A DNA stretch of 64,000 nucleotides from Rhodospirillaceae bacterium (GTDB lineage Bacteria; Pseudomonadota; Alphaproteobacteria; Dongiales; Dongiaceae): contig SSEL01000007.1 in the NCBI GenBank assembly GCA_008012315.1, positions 120,539 through 184,538 of the forward strand, given 5' to 3'. The notes under the pieces are model-generated. The model did no database searches and was not told the origin of the DNA. It worked only from the letters and a program-made list of their open reading frames with translations. Both the position numbers and the translations under genes were made by a program. Within the stretch, counting starts at the first letter, position 1, and each line of letters starts with the position of its first letter. This document shows positions 60,436-64,000 of this stretch, piece after piece.

Positions 60436-61593
60436 ATGATGGACACCTCGAATGTGCCGACCGGCCCCCGCGAAAACCCGGAACTGGAGGAAATTTCGCC
60501 GCCCATGACGGTGGTGGGACCGGTCGCCTGGCTGCGCGCCAATCTCTTTTCCAGCCCCTTCAACACCCTGCTCACCATCCTGGCGGTGCTGTTCCTGGCC
60601 TGGGTGGTGCCGCCTTTCATCCGCTGGGCCTTCATCGACGCGACCTGGACGTTTCCCCAGGAAGTGATCGAGGGCGTGCGTGGCCCCAACCGCGGCGACT
60701 GTACGGCCAGCGGCGCCTGCTGGATCTTCATCCAGGCCCGGATCGGCCAGTTCCTCTTCGGCTTCTATCCGGCTGATGAGCGCTGGCGCGTGGTGCTGGT
60801 CTTCATCCTCACTTTCGGCGCGGTCACCGGCATGCTGATCGAGCGGATTCCGTTCAAGAAGCAGAATGCGATCTTCCTGTTCCTGATCCTGCCGATCCTG
60901 TCCTTCTGGCTGCTGCTCGGCGGCCTCGGCCTCGAAGTGGTGTCGACACGGCTCTGGGGCGGCTTCATGCTGACCCTGGTGATCGCCTGTGTCGGCATCG
61001 TCCTTGCCCTGCCGCTCGGCATCCTGCTGGCGCTCGGGCGACGATCCGACTTGCCGGTGGTGCATCTGCTCTCGGTGATGCTGATCGAATTCGTGCGCGG
61101 CGTGCCGCTCATCACCGTGCTCTTCATGGCCAATGTGATGCTGCCGCTATTCCTGCCGCCGGGCACCACGATCGATCCGCTGCTGCGTATCCTGGTCGGC
61201 TTCACCGTCTTCACCGCCGCCTATCTGGCGGAGGTGGTGCGCGGCGGCTTGCAGGCGATTGGACGCGGCCAGTATGAGGGGGCCGCGTCGCTCGGTCTCG
61301 GCTACTGGTCGATGATGCGTTTGATCATCCTGCCGCAGGCCTTGCGGATCTCCATCCCGGCCATCGTCAACACGATCAACGGCGCTTTCATGGACACGAC
61401 GCTGGTCGCCGTGGTCGGTCTCTATGACTTCCTGAACATCGTCCGAACCGGATCGCGCGATGCCAACTGGATCGGCACGGAAATCGACGGCTTCGTCTTC
61501 TGTGCCGCCATCTACTGGATCTGCTGCTACGGCATGTCGCGCTACAGCATCTCGCTGGAACGCAAACTCGATACCGGCCATAAGAAACGCTAA
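60436..61593 (+). CDS. aapM: general L-amino acid ABC transporter permease
   Basis: [59 protein letters not shown]. Confidence 0.93.
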   Translation: MMDTSNVPTGPRENPELEEISPPMTVVGPVAWLRANLFSSPFNTLLTILAVLFLAWVVPPFIRWAFIDATWTFPQEVIEGVRGPNRGDCTASGACWIFIQARIGQFLFGFYPADERWRVVLVFILTFGAVTGMLIERIPFKKQNAIFLFLILPILSFWLLLGGLGLEVVSTRLWGGFMLTLVIACVGIVLALPLGILLALGRRSDLPVVHLLSVMLIEFVRGVPLITVLFMANVMLPLFLPPGTTIDPLLRILVGFTVFTAAYLAEVVRGGLQAIGRGQYEGAASLGLGYWSMMRLIILPQALRISIPAIVNTINGAFMDTTLVAVVGLYDFLNIVRTGSRDANWIGTEIDGFVFCAAIYWICCYGMSRYSISLERKLDTGHKKR

Positions 61594-61607
61594 TCGCGGA
61601 GGCGACT

Positions 61608-62393
61608 ATGAGTGCATCTGCAACCGCCCAGGCTCTGCCGACCGAAGTCCAATCCACCGATGTCATGATCTCCATGACGGATGTGCATAAATGGTACGGC
61701 CAGTTCCATGTGTTGAAGAATATCAATCTCTCGGTTCATAAAGGCGAACGGATCGTCGTCTGCGGTCCCTCGGGTTCCGGCAAATCCACCATGATCCGCT
61801 GCGTCAACCGGCTGGAGGAGCATCAGCGTGGCAAGATCGCGGTCGACGGCATCGAGTTGACGCGCGATCTCAAGAATATCGAATTGGTGCGCCGCGAAGT
61901 CGGCATGGTGTTCCAGCACTTCAACCTGTTCCCCCATCTGACGGTCCTGGAAAACCTCACCTTGGCGCCCGTCTGGGTGCGCAAGCTGCCGAAGAAGGAA
62001 GCGGAAGACGCGGCGATGCATTATTTGGATCGCGTGCGGATTCCGGAACAGGCCAGCAAATATCCCGGCCAGCTTTCCGGCGGCCAGCAGCAGCGCGTCG
62101 CTATCGCCCGCTCTCTCTGCATGAATCCGAAGGTCATGCTGTTCGACGAGCCGACTTCCGCGCTCGATCCCGAAATGATCAAGGAAGTGCTGGATGTGAT
62201 GATCGAACTGGCGCGCAGCGGCATGACGATGATCTGCGTCACCCATGAAATGGGCTTCGCGCGTACCGTCGCCAACCGCGTTCTGTTCATGGATCGCGGC
62301 GAGATAATCGAGCAGAACGAGCCGGAAGCCTTCTTCAACAACCCGCAATCGGAGCGGACGAAGCTGTTCCTCAGTCAGATCCTGCATCACTGA
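61608..62393 (+). CDS. aapP: general L-amino acid ABC transporter ATP-binding protein
   Basis: [85 protein letters not shown]. Confidence 0.95.
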   Translation: MSASATAQALPTEVQSTDVMISMTDVHKWYGQFHVLKNINLSVHKGERIVVCGPSGSGKSTMIRCVNRLEEHQRGKIAVDGIELTRDLKNIELVRREVGMVFQHFNLFPHLTVLENLTLAPVWVRKLPKKEAEDAAMHYLDRVRIPEQASKYPGQLSGGQQQRVAIARSLCMNPKVMLFDEPTSALDPEMIKEVLDVMIELARSGMTMICVTHEMGFARTVANRVLFMDRGEIIEQNEPEAFFNNPQSERTKLFLSQILHH

Positions 62394-63561
62394 TCGCGGC
62401 AGCTTCGCCACCATCTGCCACGGCGGCTGCTTCCGGTTTCGCTCGGAAGCGGCCGATCGACAGGCCATCGATCGGCGTGTCGCTGCGGCCATCGACGATC
62501 AGCTCGCTGAGCACGGCGCCCACGGCAGGGCCAAGCTGGAAGCCGTGGCCGCAGAAGCCGAAGGCATGGAACAGGCCGGGATGGGTCTCGCTGGGACCGA
62601 CGATCGGCGAGCCATCCGTCGTATAGCCATCGACGCCGGTCCAGCTGCGGATCACCGGCAGATGCGCGATCATCGGCACCAGCCGTATCGCCATGGCGGT
62701 TGCCTGGCGCGTGACTTCCGGCAGTGGACGACTGCGGGTAAAGGCTTCATTGGCACGGCCTTCGCCACCGCCGAACAGGATATTGCCACGCAGGGTCTGG
62801 CGCAGATAGAGATCGCCACCGATCACGCCGAGGACCGGCTTGATCCGATAGGGCGCCGGCTCCGTCACCAGGACCTGAGGCACTTCCGGCCGCAAGGTGA
62901 CGGGTTCGTCGAACCAGCCGGAAATAGTCGCTGCCCAGGCGCCGGCCGCATTCACCAAAACCGGGGCGGCGAAATGCCGGCCGTCATTGATGCGGAGATG
63001 AAAATGGCTGTTCGCATACCAGGCTTCGGCCACCTCGGCGAAGTCGTGCAGCACCGCGCCGGCCACCTGCGCGGCCGCAGCGAAAGCCGGCGCGACCAAG
63101 CGCGGATTGGCATGGCCATCTTCTGCGCAAAAGGTCGCGGCGATCACCGTATCGCCGATCCAGGGATGCGCCTGCTTCAACGCGGCTTTGTCGAGGAAAT
63201 CGATGGCGAGGCCCAGCTCGCCGGCGGCGGTGCGATGGGCTTCCAGGACCTCGATATCCTCGGGCTTGCGTGCCAGGCGCAGATGGCCGGTCTGGATGAA
63301 CTCGCCATCGATGCCGATCAGTTCAGAGAGATTGCTCCAGATTTGCCGCGCGCGGCGCGACAGGGGAATTTCCGCCACGGCGCGGCCATGTTGCCGGACG
63401 CCGCCGAAATTGATGCCGCTCGCCCGGATGCCGGGCTGGTCGCGCTCCAGCAGGATGACGGACTTGCCACGTTTGGCGAGATGCAAAGCGGTCGCGCAGC
63501 CGACGATGCCGCCGCCGATCACCAGCACATCCGCCTTGATCTCGTTGCGCCCGCCGATCAT
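62371..63561 (-). CDS. FAD-dependent amine/opine-type oxidoreductase (DAO family)
   Basis: [42 protein letters not shown]-terminal [12 protein letters not shown] and [15 protein letters not shown]. Confidence 0.88.
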   Translation of the reverse strand: MIGGRNEIKADVLVIGGGIVGCATALHLAKRGKSVILLERDQPGIRASGINFGGVRQHGRAVAEIPLSRRARQIWSNLSELIGIDGEFIQTGHLRLARKPEDIEVLEAHRTAAGELGLAIDFLDKAALKQAHPWIGDTVIAATFCAEDGHANPRLVAPAFAAAAQVAGAVLHDFAEVAEAWYANSHFHLRINDGRHFAAPVLVNAAGAWAATISGWFDEPVTLRPEVPQVLVTEPAPYRIKPVLGVIGGDLYLRQTLRGNILFGGGEGRANEAFTRSRPLPEVTRQATAMAIRLVPMIAHLPVIRSWTGVDGYTTDGSPIVGPSETHPGLFHAFGFCGHGFQLGPAVGAVLSELIVDGRSDTPIDGLSIGRFRAKPEAAAVADGGEAAAISDAGSD

Positions 63562-64000
63562 TCGGCGGCCTCGCCGCTCGTGTTGCTCGCCAGAGCCGAA
63601 ACCGGAATCGGCTTCACCGGCGCCTGGCTACGCAGGCGGCCGACGCTGTCGATGCTGACACCCAGTTGCTCGGCCATGATCTCCGCTGCTGCCGCGCCAC
63701 AGAGCCGGCCCTGGCAACGGCCCATGCCGAGGCGGCAATAGGCCTTGGCGCGGTTGAGGTCGCGCGCGCCGAGCTGGCCGCAGACGCCACGAAAATCACC
63801 CGCGGTGACGGCCTCGCATCGGCACAATATGACTTCGTCGCCGATATCCGCGGCACAGTCCTCGGGAAAGGGGAAAGCGAGTTCCAGCGCCTGCCGGTAG
63901 CGCTGCCAGCGTTGTAGCTGGCGCAGGGCCGCATTGGGGTCGAAACCCTCGAAACCGAGGCCGCGATCCGACAGGACAGCGGCGGCGGCAAGCTTGCCGC
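63558..64000 (-). CDS. opine/amino acid oxidase partner with BFD-like [2Fe-2S] C-terminal domain (partial, continues beyond the window)
   Basis: Frame open to the edge; ...EVILCRCEAVTAGDFRGVCGQLGARDLNRAKAYCRLGMGRCQGRLCG; 4-nt overlap with the oxidase gene. Confidence 0.85.
   Translation of the reverse strand, partial: GKLAAAAVLSDRGLGFEGFDPNAALRQLQRWQRYRQALELAFPFPEDCAADIGDEVILCRCEAVTAGDFRGVCGQLGARDLNRAKAYCRLGMGRCQGRLCGAAAAEIMAEQLGVSIDSVGRLRSQAPVKPIPVSALASNTSGEAAE

Noticed and set aside
59199-60731. 510-aa minus-strand ORF
   Set aside because: Antisense to aapQ/aapM; low-complexity His/Asp/Arg composition

Overview
64 kb of GC-rich DNA, apparently from an alphaproteobacterium (inferred from aapJQMP-type genes, an NDUFS4-like complex I subunit and form II CoxSLM-type genes). 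The left part (~1-13.4 kb) looks accessory. It holds a yiaW/yiaV-like membrane-fusion pair, a lipoprotein, a complete arginine deiminase module (arcD-arcA-arcB-arcC) followed by an NhaC-type antiporter, several orphan ORFs, and a broken IS66 remnant. Next come a DUF4105 protein, a patatin-like lipoprotein and a heavily decayed dnaE2 (error-prone polymerase) pseudogene. The rest is denser and more ordinary: bacterioferritin; an iron-type cluster (imelysin / multicopper oxidase / DUF1111 di-heme protein / imelysin / DUF1513); two polyamine-type ABC operons; an amidinotransferase with a divergent GcvA-like LysR; a form II CoxSLM-like molybdenum hydroxylase; msrB; an MCP; tRNA-Pro(TGG) and tRNA-Arg(TCT) flanking an NDUFS4-like gene; sulfate transporter genes without cysA; a dienelactone hydrolase-SnoaL fusion; an unusual HpcH/HpaI aldolase-SDR fusion whose SDR domain has Leu where the catalytic Tyr is expected; modBC without modA; hisI; a cystathionine beta-lyase-like gene; aapJQMP; and an opine-oxidase-like pair cut by the window end. 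The best leads for novelty are the aldolase-SDR fusion and its neighbours, the ADI/NhaC island with a shared TTACCGTAA-type motif at three sites, the multicopper-oxidase-containing iron cluster, and several strong intergenic inverted or phased repeats. No CRISPR array, rRNA operon or intact mobile element was seen. All family calls are from reading the translations; no database search was run.
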